Below, piece after piece: positions 11,491 to 24,706 of a DNA stretch of 64,000 nt. The position numbers and the translations under genes were made by a program. Under the pieces are notes generated by a model that saw nothing but the letters and a program-made list of their open reading frames with translations, was not told the origin of the DNA and made no database searches. The DNA comes from Capsicum annuum. Taxonomy: Eukaryota > Streptophyta > Magnoliopsida > Solanales > Solanaceae. Location of the stretch: positions 19,774,465 to 19,838,464 of the forward strand of contig NC_061121.1 of the NCBI RefSeq assembly GCF_002878395.1, in the 5' to 3' direction. Position 1 is the stretch's first letter. Each line of letters begins with the position of its first letter.

Positions 11491-13027
11491 GTAATTTTTA
11501 TGGATGATGTAGGATGCAATTCTTGGATGAGAACAGTTTTTTCACATGTATGGGCCAGCATGCTTGAGCCCACGAAGAAGTCAATTTAATTTGAATGGAT
11601 TTTTGCCTCTTTAGTTTGATGAAAACAACACAATGGGGCCCATTGTCACATGCTGCACCAAGCATTATTAACCCCATCAAGAAAAAGAGTTTTCACAGTG
11701 TACTTAGCTCAATGTCCACAATAACTATTCCCATCCAATGTTCCAACCATAACTAACAACCCCTACAATTAATTTTCAATTTCAAATAATTATTATATAG
11801 TACTCAAAATTTATTGACCAGATTAATTAAGATTTACGTCATATAGTGCTCATAAAGGAGAAAACGCTTTTTATCAAAAGTGTCTTTATTCCTAAGAGGC
11901 AAATTTGAAAAATCTCATAATGATGGAGTACTCTCATCATTCACACTATCTCATAAATTAAAAGAAATACTTTCTCCGTTAAAAAGAAAAAAAAGACCTA
12001 TCTTTCTTTTTAATCCATTTAAAACAAATGATTTGTTTTCTTTTTTGACAATATTTTAATTTTTAACTTTTCACGTTTCATGTTTAAGACCACAAGATTG
12101 AAAGACATTTTGATACATTTGGCATAACTTTAATTTAGGACCGAAGATTTAAAAATCTTATTTATTTTCTTAAATACCGTATCAAGTCAAACTAGTTCTT
12201 TTTAATTTTTTAAATGAGGGAGTATCAAGTATGTGTCCATGTACTATGTGTGTGTCCATGTACTATGTCGAACAAATAACATGTATCAATAGTAGGCAAA
12301 TTTCACCTGTTCATTCGATTACTTGAACTCAAAAAATTTATTTGTGGTAAATTTGGTCATTATAATTTCAAAAGTTTTTTTCTTATCATTCAATATTTGA
12401 TATTTATATTATAGAGTGATAAATTTAAATTCACACCAAAAAGTCCCATTATGAACTATGGAAGGATAAAATGCACCGTATCAAAGGATGTAAGGTGACT
12501 CTTTTGCCGGTGTCTGTAGAAGTATTTATTTTCTCAGGATGTAAGGAGTCCATTGCTTCTTTGTTTTGACCTATCAGTACAAATATTTTGTTTTAATCTA
12601 TAACTTAATTGGAATGTCATATTCATATATTGTACTATTTATCTTAAAGAAAGCAAACCCAATTTCAATACCTCAATCTTTTAATCTCTTTTCCAGGATT
12701 TAAATTTTTTTAAAGATTTTAGAAAGAAGAAGATTAATTTAGAGAAGTCGACATAAATAATCACCCATCAAAATAATAGCCAATAAATATATATTTTTTT
12801 TATATGTAGTAATTTTTTTTATATGTAGTAAAAATTAATAGTTTATAATTTTTCTCACCCCATCCTAGGAGCCCCTAACCCGTTTTCTTTCCTCGATGAT
12901 TCGAATCCACAAATTAAATGTTGAAAGTGAAAGATATTTATCAGCTGAACAACCCCCAATATCTATATATAACTAGCAAATATAATTATTTTTAACCATT
13001 CGATTGAATATGTAAGTTTCCCATTAA
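11491..13027. other. Non-coding spacer upstream of MADS A
   Basis: Collinear with 35285-36788. Besides the MITE it holds a short tandem duplication (GTGTCCATGTACTATG twice, 12232-12268) that is single in the paralogue, and a two-copy TTTTTTTATATGTAGTAA repeat near 12790-12830. No gene seen. Confidence 0.6.
11968..12224. mobile_element. Stowaway-like MITE (copy in segment A)
   Basis: Left end TACTTTCTCCGTTAAAAAG and right end AATGAGGGAGTA form the degenerate CTCCCTCCGT inverted ends with TA target duplications typical of plant Tc1/mariner Stowaway MITEs. The paralogous copy is at 35750-36006, so insertion preceded the segmental duplication. No coding capacity. Confidence 0.6.
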
Positions 13028-14261
13028 GAATTACATATACACACAAATTTAAGTTACATAATTACTAAAAATCCCCAATTGGTAAAGTAATTACACAAAT
13101 CTCATAATAATTACAAAAATCTCTTTATTTGGTATTTTCTCTCTCATCAATATTATACATGTAACAACCGGTTTTTTCCTTCCGTCTTTTACTCCATTAT
13201 GCTCCCATTATCAAGATGTTTTTTACTCCATTTTTGAAACCCCTCTTTTTACGGCATACTTGAAGTAAACTCCACTTGTGGTTATCAAATTGTAAGTTAT
13301 TCAACAGTTAATTGTTTTTAATATTGTACTTCATTAATTTTTTTGATTTTTTTTTTGTTCAACTTTACCAATTCAGGGGTTTTCCGTTTTTGGTTTTTTT
13401 GCATGTTCAAATTATAGTATTGCTCAATCTTATTCAAGTTAAGTAGTTCATCTTTTCGTTATTTTTCTTATGGTACAAGTTAGACCTGAGATTTTCTTAT
13501 TTTTTAGTTCGATTTAACAATACTGTTAACTTAAAATAGTGTTATTTGGTAATGGATAATCCTCCAAATTTTAGTTTAGGAATTACTCCGTTAGATGCAA
13601 CTGTACAAGATATTCCACTTGGATTTGTTCCTGCTACATTTGATGAACAAGATCCTGATTGGGCAAAGAATCGATCAAAGCACAGAAACGATCCGTTACA
13701 ATGAAGAAATTGAGGGATAAGGCTGCTTCTAAATCAAAGAAGTCTACTTCAAAAGCAAGTAAAAAGAAATTTGATGATTCCGACCGACCACATCTGCCGA
13801 AGGTATTTATTATGAGTGTATGTATAATTTGACACATGTATAATAAGACACCATACACTAGTGTTTCGTCAAAGGAATATATAATATAGTTGTTCTGAAA
13901 TATTATTGTAAAGGTTATATATTTCAATAAAGCTGATATTAATTTTTGAAATGTATAAGTTACCCTCATACATGTGTATTTTTTGTTTATGTTTTGGTCT
14001 GTCATAATCTGTTAGATGTATACATAACCATCATACATTTGTATATGTTGTTTAATTAAGGTACTCTTTGAAAATTTTATATGTACAAGTTACCCTCATA
14101 CATGTTTAGATGTAGTTTCTATTTGAGTAAAATAAGAATTTGTTAGATATAAGTAACCATCTTACATGTCTAACAGATTATATTAATTTTAGATGTATAA
14201 GTTAACCTCATATATTTGTAACTGTAGTGTATATGTTGGACTGAAATTATTAGACATTTAA

Positions 14262-14850
14262 ACAATTTAATTTTTAATGTATAAATAAACCTCATACATG
14301 ACTAACTGTTGTTTATTAAGTAACCATCACACATGTTTAACAGATTGTATTAATTTTCAGATGTATAAGTTAACCTTATACATGTGTTAATGTAGTGTAT
14401 ACATTAACCTTATACAGTTATAGGTTACCTTTAACTAACAATTGTTGAATGTTGGTTTGATTTATGTTATGAAAGTATAAATGAACATCATACAATCAGT
14501 AACTGTTAGCTAATTATGTCAATATATAAATAACCCTCATACATAACTAACAGTTTAATTGTCAATGTATAAATAATCCTCATACATGACTAACAATTTA
14601 ATTGTCAATGTATAAATAATCCATGACTAACTGTTGTTTAATAAGTAAGAATCACACATGTTTAACTGATTATATTAATTTTCAGATGTATAATTTAACC
14701 TTATACATGTGTTAATGTAGTGTATATATTAACCTTATACAGTTATAAGTTACCCATCATACATGACTAACAATTGTTTAATGATGGTCTGATTTATGTT
14801 ATGAAAGTATAAATGAACATCATCCAATCAGTAACTGTAAGCTAATTATT
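14262..14850. repeat. Two ~290-bp direct repeats in Ulp1 intron 1
   Basis: Blocks at about 14262-14560 and 14571-14850 repeat the same order of motifs: CATACATGACTAACTGTTGT, ATGTATAAGTTAACCTTATACATG, GTTATGAAAGTATAAATGAAC and CAATCAGTAACTGT. A third copy is at 17270-17568. Shorter forms of the CTCATACATG unit continue on the left to about 13960. They explain the unusually long first intron. Confidence 0.8.
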
Positions 14851-14867
14851 TTATATTTTTTTCTCAG

Positions 14868-15688
14868 GGCATTAAATACCAGATTGATAAAGTCCCACCA
14901 CACCCATTGCATATGGAGAGCTTATGTAACTGTGCTTTCTGGGAAGAGATAAAGGAATATTTTGGAAATGATGTACTGGGAGCATTTAGAAATATGATTT
15001 TTGGCATATTTCTGGATTTGCCACGGTGTAACTGGATAGGACAGATTTTAAAATGCCTACTCATGCTTGAAATTCAGCAGGATAACAAGGAAGATCTTCA
15101 TGTTTGGGTACAAGGGGAAATCCTCAAATTCACAATGCTTGAAATCGCCATCATAAGCGTTCTGAAGTGTACCGATAATAATGATGATTATATGTATACT
15201 TCATCATCTAAATCAGCATTGATGTTGAGGTATTTTCCCGATAATAAAGCAGCAATAACTCGTTCAAAACTGATAACACGGGTGCAGATGAAAAACTTTG
15301 ATAATGTTGAAGATGCTCTGAACTTGGCAATATTGTTCTTTGTTCATACATTCATGTTTTCTAAGCATAAGGAAGCACCAATAAATGTTGCTCACTTTCA
15401 GATTGTTGAGGACGGTCAGTACATTCACTTTCCATGGGGGAAGGTCACATTTGAAAAGTTATAGAGTTCCTGGCAGCAGGATTTCAACACTGTGAAGCAG
15501 TTATATTCATTGGGTGGAATGCCGCACGTTCTAAATGTTTGGATGTTTGAGTACTACTCCGAGGTAGAATCCAAAACTGTTGTCCATCAGAGAAACGATA
15601 TTCCCAGACTACTAAACTGTTCGGTGCAGTGTATAAGGCCTAAGTATGAATCTTTTATGTCTGGCATGTTCACTAAGATAATTCTTTA
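14868..15688 (+). pseudogene. DUF1985 exon of the Ulp1-like gene
   Basis: The exon follows the acceptor TTTTTTTCTCAG. It reads without interruption to a TAG at 15462 and continues in the same frame after it to about 15688. Landmarks typical of DUF1985: the W-E-E-I start, F-RN-IFG-FLDLPRCNW, EILKFTMLEIAIISVLKC, then ALNLAILFFVHTFMF and DGQYIHFPWGKVTFEKL just before the stop. DUF1985 is a plant domain almost always paired with Ulp1 domains in transposons. Its role is unknown. Confidence 0.85.
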
Positions 15689-17269
15689 ACTTTGTACTGA
15701 TTTTGTTTATTCACGTTATTTCGTTTATGTGCAAATATTTCATTTTTTAATTATTTTTTTCAGCATTCTTACAAGAACATACAACCTACAACCGATGAAG
15801 TTAGCAGGTTGAATTTTTTCTTTTTAAAAGATTTTGAGATATGTGATCCAACAACTTATGCTTCGACATCCAATTCTAAAAAGTTGAAAAGGACAACAGT
15901 TGAACTTCAATAGCGTGTTGGTACCATTGCTGAAGAATTTGGTGATTTCAGCACTATACCTCCGTGGGAAATCCTTATAAAGGCTGGTTTTGAATCGCTT
16001 GTATCACCTGACCAACCTTTGAAGAAAAGAAAGACTGTCATGTTCGAGCAAGATAATCAAGCGGTGATGGATGATGATACATATGGATGTGGTCATGCAG
16101 TACATCATGCAACAGACAAGGGAGAAATTGGTGTGTCTAAAATTCAACATCATCATCATTTAGTAATTGGTGTTTCTCCGCAGGGTCACCAACACAAGTC
16201 TGTTCCTTCATCTTCCACACAGCCTGAAGGAACTTCTAAATCAAGTTTAGATAGTGACAAAATAAAGAATTACATCAACAAATGTGTAAGTTTAGTTTCT
16301 TCATCGTACATTTTATCAGAATAGCATGATGTGTTTCTACTAACTCTTTTTTTTACGTGATAGGTTTGTTGAAAAGATGGCCGAACTGGTTACACTAATA
16401 TCAAAAATACCTGCTGAGGTCATCAAAGCATTGAAGAATGAAGAAAATAAGAAATCACAGGTATAACAACTTAATTTCATTATATTTTCCATACCGTTGA
16501 TAAAATGTTCATACATTCAGATTTTTGGTGTTATATAGGAGGACAAAATTGATGAACAACAACAAAGTCAAGAAGACGGATCCAACAGACAGTAGAGACA
16601 ACATAAATCTGATATGCAGGTACTTTTTGTCACTTATGTTATTCTTTTACTATAAATCAACATAATTACCTTATCAAAAACAAATGTTGTTTCTTTTTAA
16701 TACAGCATGAAGATTATGATAAGGGATCACTCAACGATATGGAAGTGTCTCGAGATGAAGAATCTAATAAGTAGCACCTTCTTGAAGAGCAACAATTGCT
16801 GGTAATTTTTTCCTTTAATACTTGTTACGTACTAAATTTGTGCAGTTTAATTTTTCATCGTACATTAACTTCAATGTATAATGATCAGTTATACATTAAA
16901 CTTTCTACATTTTCCTTCAGCAAAATACATGTTATTTATGAATATCTTCATAAATAATAATGTCATTTACACTTACTTAAACAACATCATTCAAGAATCA
17001 TCGAAAATAAGTTTATGAATAATTGTTCATTAAAGCGACTTGTAATTTAATTTAGGATGTGAATGCGGCCGATAAAGAGGTAGGTCGTGAGGATAATTTT
17101 GAAAATGAGGACTGTTCTAATTTGCAAGCTTTGGAGGTATCTTTATGTACATTATATTTATTTTTTTCTTAAAATATATGTCCATATAAATGTAGCTTCT
17201 GTTATTGGTTGACAAAAGGATATTAACCTTATCGGCTGAATATAAATTTGTATCGATCTTGACGCTTTC

Positions 17270-17568
17270 AATATTTAAATATTTAAACAAACCTCATACA
17301 TGACTAACTATTGTTTAATAAGTAACCATCACACATGTTAAACAAATTATATTAATTTTCAAATGTATAAGTTAACCTTATACATTTGTTAATGTAGTGT
17401 ATATATTAACCTTATACAGTTCTAAGTAACACTCATACATGACTAACAATTGTTTAATGTTGGTTTGATTTATGTTATGAAAGTATAAATGAACATCATA
17501 CAATCAGTAACTGTTAGCTAATTATGTCAATGTATAAACAACCCTCATACATGACTGACAGTTTAGTG
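17270..17568. repeat. Dispersed third copy of the intron repeat
   Basis: Collinear with 14262-14560, from AAACCTCATACATGACTAAC through CAATCAGTAACTGTTAGC. It lies in a later intron of the same captured gene, about 2.7 kb downstream of the pair. Confidence 0.8.
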
Positions 17569-19434
17569 ATCTAGACGCTTTCAATATTTTGCACATTGTT
17601 TAACAGTTGTCTTAATAAATACAAATTTTTATCTTCATGCAACTTGGATAATGATAATTAACACATAAATAATAGGATGAGATTATGACATATGAATAAG
17701 AATGTAGCGATGAAGAATTGGAAAAAAAGAACATTCCAGATGTAGAAGATTTGTCTATAAGTTTCTATACACATCTAGTTTCTTCTAACCTCTTCATATT
17801 GGGGCAGTTAAATGTATATAAAACATTCAAATGAATGTATCAAGAACAGTCATACATTCAACATACAAACATTTTCATAAACATAAAGGTTGTAGTTCAT
17901 GATTAAACATCATACATATTTATATTTTTAATGCTATAAAATCATTTGTGCATCACATATGACATCGTCTGTTAGTACTGAATATTTATATATTCATATG
18001 CACCCATTATAGATAGAAATTTCTTATCACGTGTGTAAAACTTTATCACAAACTTTTACATTATACTTTGAATAAATGTTAATACAAGATAATTAGTATT
18101 TAATATAGGATGTGGATCTAACCGCTAAAGAAGATATTACAGAAGTGAATTTGAAAAATCAGGAATCTACTGATGTGACAGATGTCCAGGTTTTTGTTTT
18201 TGCTTAACACTTATTTTTTTGTACATAAAAATATCGATCTACGTGTTCGACCTTGTAAAAGTACGTATTGGGACTTAATGTTATTTCTCTGGTGCATATC
18301 AAAATTTTTCTGTAAATTTAAACCAACTGGAATGTATTGATTTTTCTCTACTGCATATCAATTTTTTCTGATATTGATGTTGCCATGATTTCTAATATAA
18401 ATGTTGTAAGCATTAATATAGTTACACATTTAGATATTCTATGTATACATTACAAATTTTTATGTGTTCACGTAGGATGAAGTTGGTGGGACAGTAACTG
18501 ATTCAATACAAGCAGCTATAGATACAATTTTATTTGGCTTGTCAACATCTTCGACTACAAAGTCATTAGATGTTGCTGCTTCAAATAAAATGACCGAAAG
18601 ACACTGGTATCTTTTCGACAGTCAGATTCCACCTGACTTCCCTGATGCTCAGATTTGAAAGCTTCAAGCCTCAAAAGATAAAGCATCTGTCAAACAAGAA
18701 AGAAAGAAGTCCAGGGTTTTAAGGTCATCATACATTTTCAAGTATGGTTCTGGCTCTAAGGATGCGGTTGATTTCGATAAATAAGAGAAGTTGAAGTATA
18801 CTTTTGATGGATACACCATCAACCAAGATTTGCCTAATGAATTGATGATTGATTACTCTTAGTGGATTGTTGTAGGATTGCTGAAGACTTATTCTGCCAA
18901 GTAAAAAATTTGGTATTATATTTTTGTCTAAAAATACCATGTCATCTTAAACTAAATGGTTATTGTCATGTGTAATCAATGATTATTTTCTAGGAAAGAG
19001 ATGGACAACCACTATCGATTAAACGCTTATGGGTTAGGTTACAAACAATTGGACTTTGTCATTGCATACCCACAGTCAAAGAATTGATTCTACTTAATGT
19101 CTGAACGCAAGACATGCTGGAACGATGAGGTAACTTATTCTAAATATTATCCATATCATAAGTTCTTTTGCTGATACTTAATATTTTACAATACCATAAC
19201 ATATCATACAGTAAACATATGTATAATAACATATCATACATGTTAGCCAATGTATAATAACATATCATACATACAGTATTTTTCATTATCATTTGTTCAA
19301 CTTTAACAAACATGTCATGTATAAAAAATGTAACTCCAGCATAACTGTATATCATACATCTAATCAACAAGTAAGGTCGAAGCTACTGATTTCTTTCAAT
19401 CGTTTTTACTATTTTACCCGATTTTCACTTGTAG

Positions 19435-20331
19435 CATTTAGATGTGATCTTCTACCACTTGACAAAGAAATCAAAAATTCAGCTGGGTGATAATTATAGA
19501 TATACGAAGACAAGCTTCTTCTTTAAAACATATGTTGAGAAGACACATACTCGTTATTATCTAACGGAACCGACAGTTGATCTATCCACGCAACAAGACT
19601 ATGCAGAATCAATTGTGGTGGCTAAGAATGAAGATGGTATTGCTAATATAATTTAGGAATTCTATATGCCTGCTGGATTACCATGGCATATGGTTGATGA
19701 GGTATATGTTCCAATTAACTGTGGTAAAGAATTTCATTGGGTATTGGCTGTGATTGTATTGAAGGAAAGATTGATACGTGTGTATGACTCACTGTCAAGT
19801 AAAAGGAAAAAAGAACCTCCAATTGAAATACAAAAGCTTGCAGTTATGCTTCCAACTTACTTATCAGACAATGACTTTTATGATAATACCGAGCGAACTG
19901 ACTGTCTATTACTTGAAGCGTACAAAGGGAAGATTACTCAGCAAACAGGTCTTGTAAATGAAATCCCATTTGATGTTGACTATGTGCAAAATATCCCACA
20001 ACAAGCGTCTGATAGTTTGTAAGTAAATTACAGTTTATTTTTCATGTATAATAATGTTATAATTGATTTAATGATTATTATTTTATTTTTTTAAAATTAG
20101 GGACTGTGGCGTATTTGTGTGTGCCTATGCAGAAATATTAAGCGAAGGACTACAAGTCATTCATGTGGGATTGATGCTGCAAGTCAACGTGCACGCTATG
20201 CTTCCTTACTGTGGCATTACAGAGTGAAAAAGACAAATGAAGGGTACACGAGTGATAATGGAGATCCGCCTCGACCAAGAAAAAGTGTAATCGAAGAAAT
20301 TCAAGCAAATACAATTGTTACTTTAGAGTAG
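19435..20331 (+). pseudogene. Ulp1 (C48) protease catalytic exons
   Basis: Exon 19435-20018 follows the acceptor TTTTCACTTGTAG and ends at a GTAAGT donor. The last exon starts at 20101 and the junction restores L-D-C-G. His (19735), Asp (19786), a Gln-rich oxyanion segment (about 19996-20004) and Cys (20105-20107) are all present. A TAG at 19654 lies upstream of the catalytic His. A frameshift near 20165 separates the Cys from the C-terminal block, which resumes as SQRARYASLLWHY. Confidence 0.87.
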
Positions 20332-21263
20332 CAATGTTTTCTAATTTTTGGCATTGAAAGAACTATTTCTTATTTTGGTGTTTAATGTTACACATTTTCA
20401 GGAATACTTTCTTATGGTTGATGAACATTTAATGGATGTCTTCTTTTTTATTTGAAATAATTGATTTGCAGTTTCTAACAAAATACTGTAATGATACAAA
20501 CTTTTCCTTGGTCTAATTTGAGTTTGCCTTATATTTTGTTTTATTACGTGTACAAACAAAAATAATAATATATTGACATTGCATTTGAACACATAATATT
20601 TCTACTGTCATGTAAATTTTCTTATAAAGTAAAACTACATTACACTAATAATTAATACGTTAAATATATGTTACACATAACTTAATACATTTTGTTACAC
20701 TTTATATTTTCTTAAATAAAATTTTCAAACATAGTTTACCAGAATCCCTTTTATAAAGTATTACACAATTTCATACAATGATACAAATGTATAATCTAAT
20801 TTATACATTTGTAAATGAACAAAACCATACTTTATATAAACGTATAACGTGTAACAATTAATATTCATTAAAATGATATTTTTTTCTGTGAAAGATAATA
20901 CACCAACACAACGCATAACGCTAAATCATATATTTCTTACTCAGTAAATACTAACGTATAACAGTTCATACAGATTATGTTTCAACTATTTTTTAAGTGA
21001 ATGTTATATTTCCCAGGCAACATAATACATAAACCAATCAGTTGTAAATCACAGTGATATGGTAACGAAATATGATAAACGAAAAATTACACAATTTGTT
21101 CTAATACTATTAAACATTAAATGAACAAGTGAAACTCAAATAGCAACCAAAAAACTTATAATTAATTATTCCAGCATTCCAAAAAAATCTAATTAAAATG
21201 ATTATACTACTAAAACCAAACAAACCATCAACATGTTGAAAAACATATTATCTTCATCATGAT
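20332..21263. other. AT-rich spacer between the Ulp1 gene and mudrA
   Basis: About 930 bases of low-complexity A/T-rich sequence with scattered TATACA motifs, between the convergent ends of the two MULE genes. No coding or RNA feature seen. Confidence 0.5.
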
Positions 21264-21957
21264 TGTCACACCCCTTTTTAAACCAAAAAGATATCATTTT
21301 AAGTTTGAAAGGGTTTTTATTACTAAGTGACAAAAGAAGAAAATTTGTTTCGAAAAGGACTTTTATATTCAAAACTCAGAGTCGCCACTTGGCATAAATC
21401 GGGTGTGCCAAGTCACCTTTGAAAATTCTTTTTCAAAATGGTTTTGACTCTAAAACTGATCCGCTAACAGAGATTTCGGCTAAGGAATTCTGTTGACCGA
21501 GGGGAAGGTGTTAGGCACTCCTAGCTCCCGTGGTTTGATCACGGTTGCTTGGCGAAGCGTATCAGTTAATTTTGGGACTAAGAATGTATAAACTACATAA
21601 AACACATAAACAGGCATCCAAACACACGAAATAAAATAAATCCAAAATTTAGTGTTCATTCCAATTATACAGTCCAAAATAAATAAAAATGCGAAAATAA
21701 ATCCTATCTAACCTACACTAATCTTAACTATGCTCCCGTACTTTATCCGATGCCTCAGGCCTTCATCACAAACGTCTTCCGCCAACATAGTACATCGGGG
21801 CATTCTCTGGTGAATAAATACAATGTGTCTCGGGGCATTCTCCGGCTAAATGAATACATTTGAATTAAATACGATAAACTATAAAACCAAGCCATTCAAC
21901 ACACATTTTCAACATTCAACAATCCACAAGTTCTAAATTTGCCTACCCAACCCTACT
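21264..21957 (-). mobile_element. Truncated Gypsy LTR nested in the MULE
   Basis: Begins TGTCACACCCCTTTTT and follows the LTR at 38310 through CAGAGTCGCCACTTGG, GGGGAAGGTGTTAGGCA and TCGGGGCATTC. It stops after about 690 of 1,800 bases, where mudrA-like SWIM-region sequence resumes. The missing 1.1 kb means it is neither a complete element nor an intact solo LTR. It lies in the same orientation as the other two copies of the family in this window. Confidence 0.8.
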
Positions 21958-24706
21958 GTTTGCTTACGCCTTTGACGGTCTTACCATGATACTACCGAGT
22001 TCATCAATTTGATATTAGCCATAATTGGACGTGCCATGCTCAATATGTACAATGTACCTCCGTCTCGAATCATAAACACAATAAAGATAACTCCCTACTG
22101 GTTTAACCTGTTACCAAAAGGCATAATATGTTTCAGATGTAAAAATATTAATATACACTCAATGTAAAACAAAATTTCTGTTCCATAATTATTCTAACAC
22201 ATACCGTCATCCGCAAAGTTTTAACACCATTATGAGTTAGAATTTCTTCAAATCTTCTGCCAAGAGTTGTATTTGTGTACGATGCAATTTCGTTGTTCTT
22301 ACAATTTCATGCAGCAAATAAGATTCTAACTTCTTCTAGGAAACCTAGAATAGGAAGTTTCTAGCCTCAATCAAACAACCATTAATACATTCGGTTATAT
22401 TTGAAGTCAACATTCTACCTCTATTAACTGGAGAGTGACACCGAGCCCATTTTTCATACCCAGTTTCCTCCAAATATTCCTTAACTCTTTGATCAACCTT
22501 AGCAACCTTTGACATAATATATTCAAAATCTTGTTTTTTAATAAGATTTAGCCATGGTATAATAAAGATCACTAAGTCTAATAAAGATCACTAAGTCTAT
22601 CTTTGCTTTTCCTAAAATAGGTGCAAACGTTTTTTCATAAATGCCATATACAAGCTAGATGAGGCACATTAGGATAAACAATGCTTACACCTTTTATGAT
22701 ACTTTCATTTCTGTCTGAAACAACACACATGTTGTCTTTTTCACCAAATGCCTCTCTAAACTTTTGAAAAAAATAAATTCATGCGTTGTCATTCTCCGAA
22801 TCAACAACACCGTAAGCTATTGGCAGAATACAACCTACATATAAATTAAAAAAATCAATCTTTTTTTTAAAAAAAAAGTCAACTATAATGGTGGTAATTT
22901 TAGCATATGTATGATTCATTATACATAAAACATCAATGTATAAGATAATATAATGTATAGTAAATAACAAAATAATAAAAACGTATAAAACAAAAAAACT
23001 TAACACACAGTACCTGCACTATCTAATGTGCTTGCCGATACAAATGTTCCTTTATATGGACCGCTTAAATGTGCCCCGTCAACAACTATAACAGGTCTAC
23101 AAAATTTAAAACTCCTAATCATTGGACGCAATACAATAAACAAGTATTTAAACTCGTTATCTACTGCCTTATGCATCCGAATGCTTAGAGGTGTTGGTCC
23201 ACCTCTAAGCATCGCAAGCGCCTTCTCTTTTGTGCGTCATGCTTTCATGTAGTTAATGTTGACTCCGTAAACAGCTTTCATCTCTTCGATAATGTCTGCG
23301 GAGGTGTGTATTCTTTTATGATTGATTAATTTTGGAGCAGTAAATTCACTCACAAAATTACTTGTCGCAACCACATTATTCAGCACTCGGTCCCTAAGAC
23401 TACAACTATGCTCCAAAACAAATGTTTTAATCACAAACAATTCTGATTCATTCATACAAGAGGCCTTCATGACCCGCTTGCAATCTTCGTTACGACAAAT
23501 CAGCACATAGCTTCATCATAATATAAAGACTTAGTCATTGTGTTAAATAAAAGTATTAATCTTGAAAATAGAAAGAAAATAAATTTATTCCAACAACTGC
23601 CCAGTTATATTATACATATCTCTGAATGTATAATATACTTGATACATACGTTTTTTTAAATAAGAAAATAATAATTCATAAAACACATTAATGAAAGAAT
23701 TAAATTTCAGAAAGTATGTATTCATGTTATCAATACATATCTGCATCAACAAATAAAAACTTAATCAATGCATAAAACAGAAATATTAAAAATTAAAATA
23801 GTAAGAACAAAAAAACAAAAACTTTCACTGCCCCAATTATATTATACATATCTCTGAATGTATAATTAAAATTATACATTCAAAATTATTACTTAAAAAA
23901 TCAGTAATAACAGACAAACAAATTCACAATCTTTTAAACCAATGCATCATACATTTCTCTGTCTGGCACGATTTAATTATACATTACGCAACACATAAAT
24001 TATCATATTATACATTCGTATATAAGCATTACATATCAACAGTTCACAAAAATACACAACATAAACTTCTTAACATAAAAAAAATCAATATGTTATAAGA
24101 TCAGGATATACAATTGATATCATACCTTTTTTTGTCGGGTCGTTTCGCTTTTGTGTTGAATCCATTCGCTATTGCGTGTCTTGCCATTACTGAAACAAGT
24201 GTTTTCTTATCATTGTATATCTGACTCTCCATTATTTCAGTGTTCTTGGAATCAGTATTGAAGTTTTTATCTTCCATTTCAGGCACATATAGTGCATACT
24301 GATTATCCGTTTCAACAACTGTTAACGCAACCGAATCATATTCACTACTCTTAATACACATTACAGAACCAGTTGCTTTATCAAACTCTATTTCACTATT
24401 GGCTTTGTCGCAAGTTGAAATACAAAGCGGAAAATTAACCAAACCAGCAAGTTGTTTCTTTAACTCAACGTAAACCCTCACTCCATTGTCGTTTCTTATT
24501 ACAATTGGAGAAGAGTTTCCTTCAACCACATATTTCACTTCAATTTTTTTACGCACTTCGTTTATATCCAACTCCATGGCTATCGTAAAAATCAATTTCA
24601 AGAAAGTAATACTTTCTGAAACAATTATTGTGTCACTTTTGTATGACTTATAACTAGTTTCTGACACCCGAATTTCAGAATGTCGCAGCAATATTAGGCT
24701 ATTCAT
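21958..24706 (-). pseudogene. mudrA: mudrA-like MULE transposase, decayed
   Basis: Exon 1 (24706-24126) begins MNSLILLRHSEIRV, the usual N-terminal ubiquitin-like domain of plant MuDR transposases (EIKYKV-type KIEVKYVVEGNSSPIVI), and ends at a GTATG donor. Next come a FAR1-like zinc region (CRNEDCKRVMKASC ... LEHSC, near 23500-23390), the catalytic core with VIVVDGAHLSGPYKGT (first Asp, near 23093) and VVSDRNESIIKGV (second Asp, near 22730), then EKWARCHSPVNRGRML (near 22440) and a degenerate SWIM-like segment, RRYIVHIEHGT (near 22050). Stops replace expected Trp (NA*IYFF, WHL*KN), and a 19-bp tandem duplication at 22561-22598 shifts the frame. The encoded enzyme would cut and join the element's ends. 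This copy cannot. Confidence 0.87.
22561..22598. repeat. Perfect 19-bp tandem duplication in mudrA
   Basis: AATAAAGATCACTAAGTCT occurs twice, at 22561-22579 and 22580-22598. Its length is not a multiple of three, so it breaks the transposase frame in the RKSK-L-DL region. Confidence 0.95.

Larger units (their letters stand above)
8310..13027. repeat. Segmental duplication, left part (partner 33780-36788)
   Basis: Apart from the inserted MULE derivative at 9711-11490, this stretch aligns collinearly with 33780-36788. It covers the 5' part of MADS A, its upstream region, the hAT MITE, the AAGCATTATTAAC region near 11660 and the Stowaway-like MITE. Differences are many point changes plus indels. 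The pair is an ancient tandem duplication, continued on the right by 25126-26590 / 36789-38309. Confidence 0.9.
13552..20331 (+). pseudogene. MULE-captured DUF1985 / Ulp1-like cysteine protease gene, decayed
   Basis: A multi-exon gene with clear splice signals. Exon 1 (13552-13802) starts MDNPPNFSLG and has a 1-base loss near 13697. The DUF1985 exon starts at 14868, an acidic middle region is built from many small exons (about 15764-18190), and the C48 protease exons run 18476-18900, 18994-19129, 19435-20018 and 20101-20331. Ulp1-family enzymes cleave SUMO or SUMO-like tails. These transposon copies form a large plant family of unproven substrate. The catalytic set is visible: His in FHWVLAV (19735), Asp in RVYDSL (19786), Gln in NIPQQASDSL, and Cys in DCGVFV (20105). 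In-frame stops at 15462, 15911, 18656, about 18782, 19084 and 19654, and a frameshift near 20165, make it a pseudogene. Confidence 0.88.
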
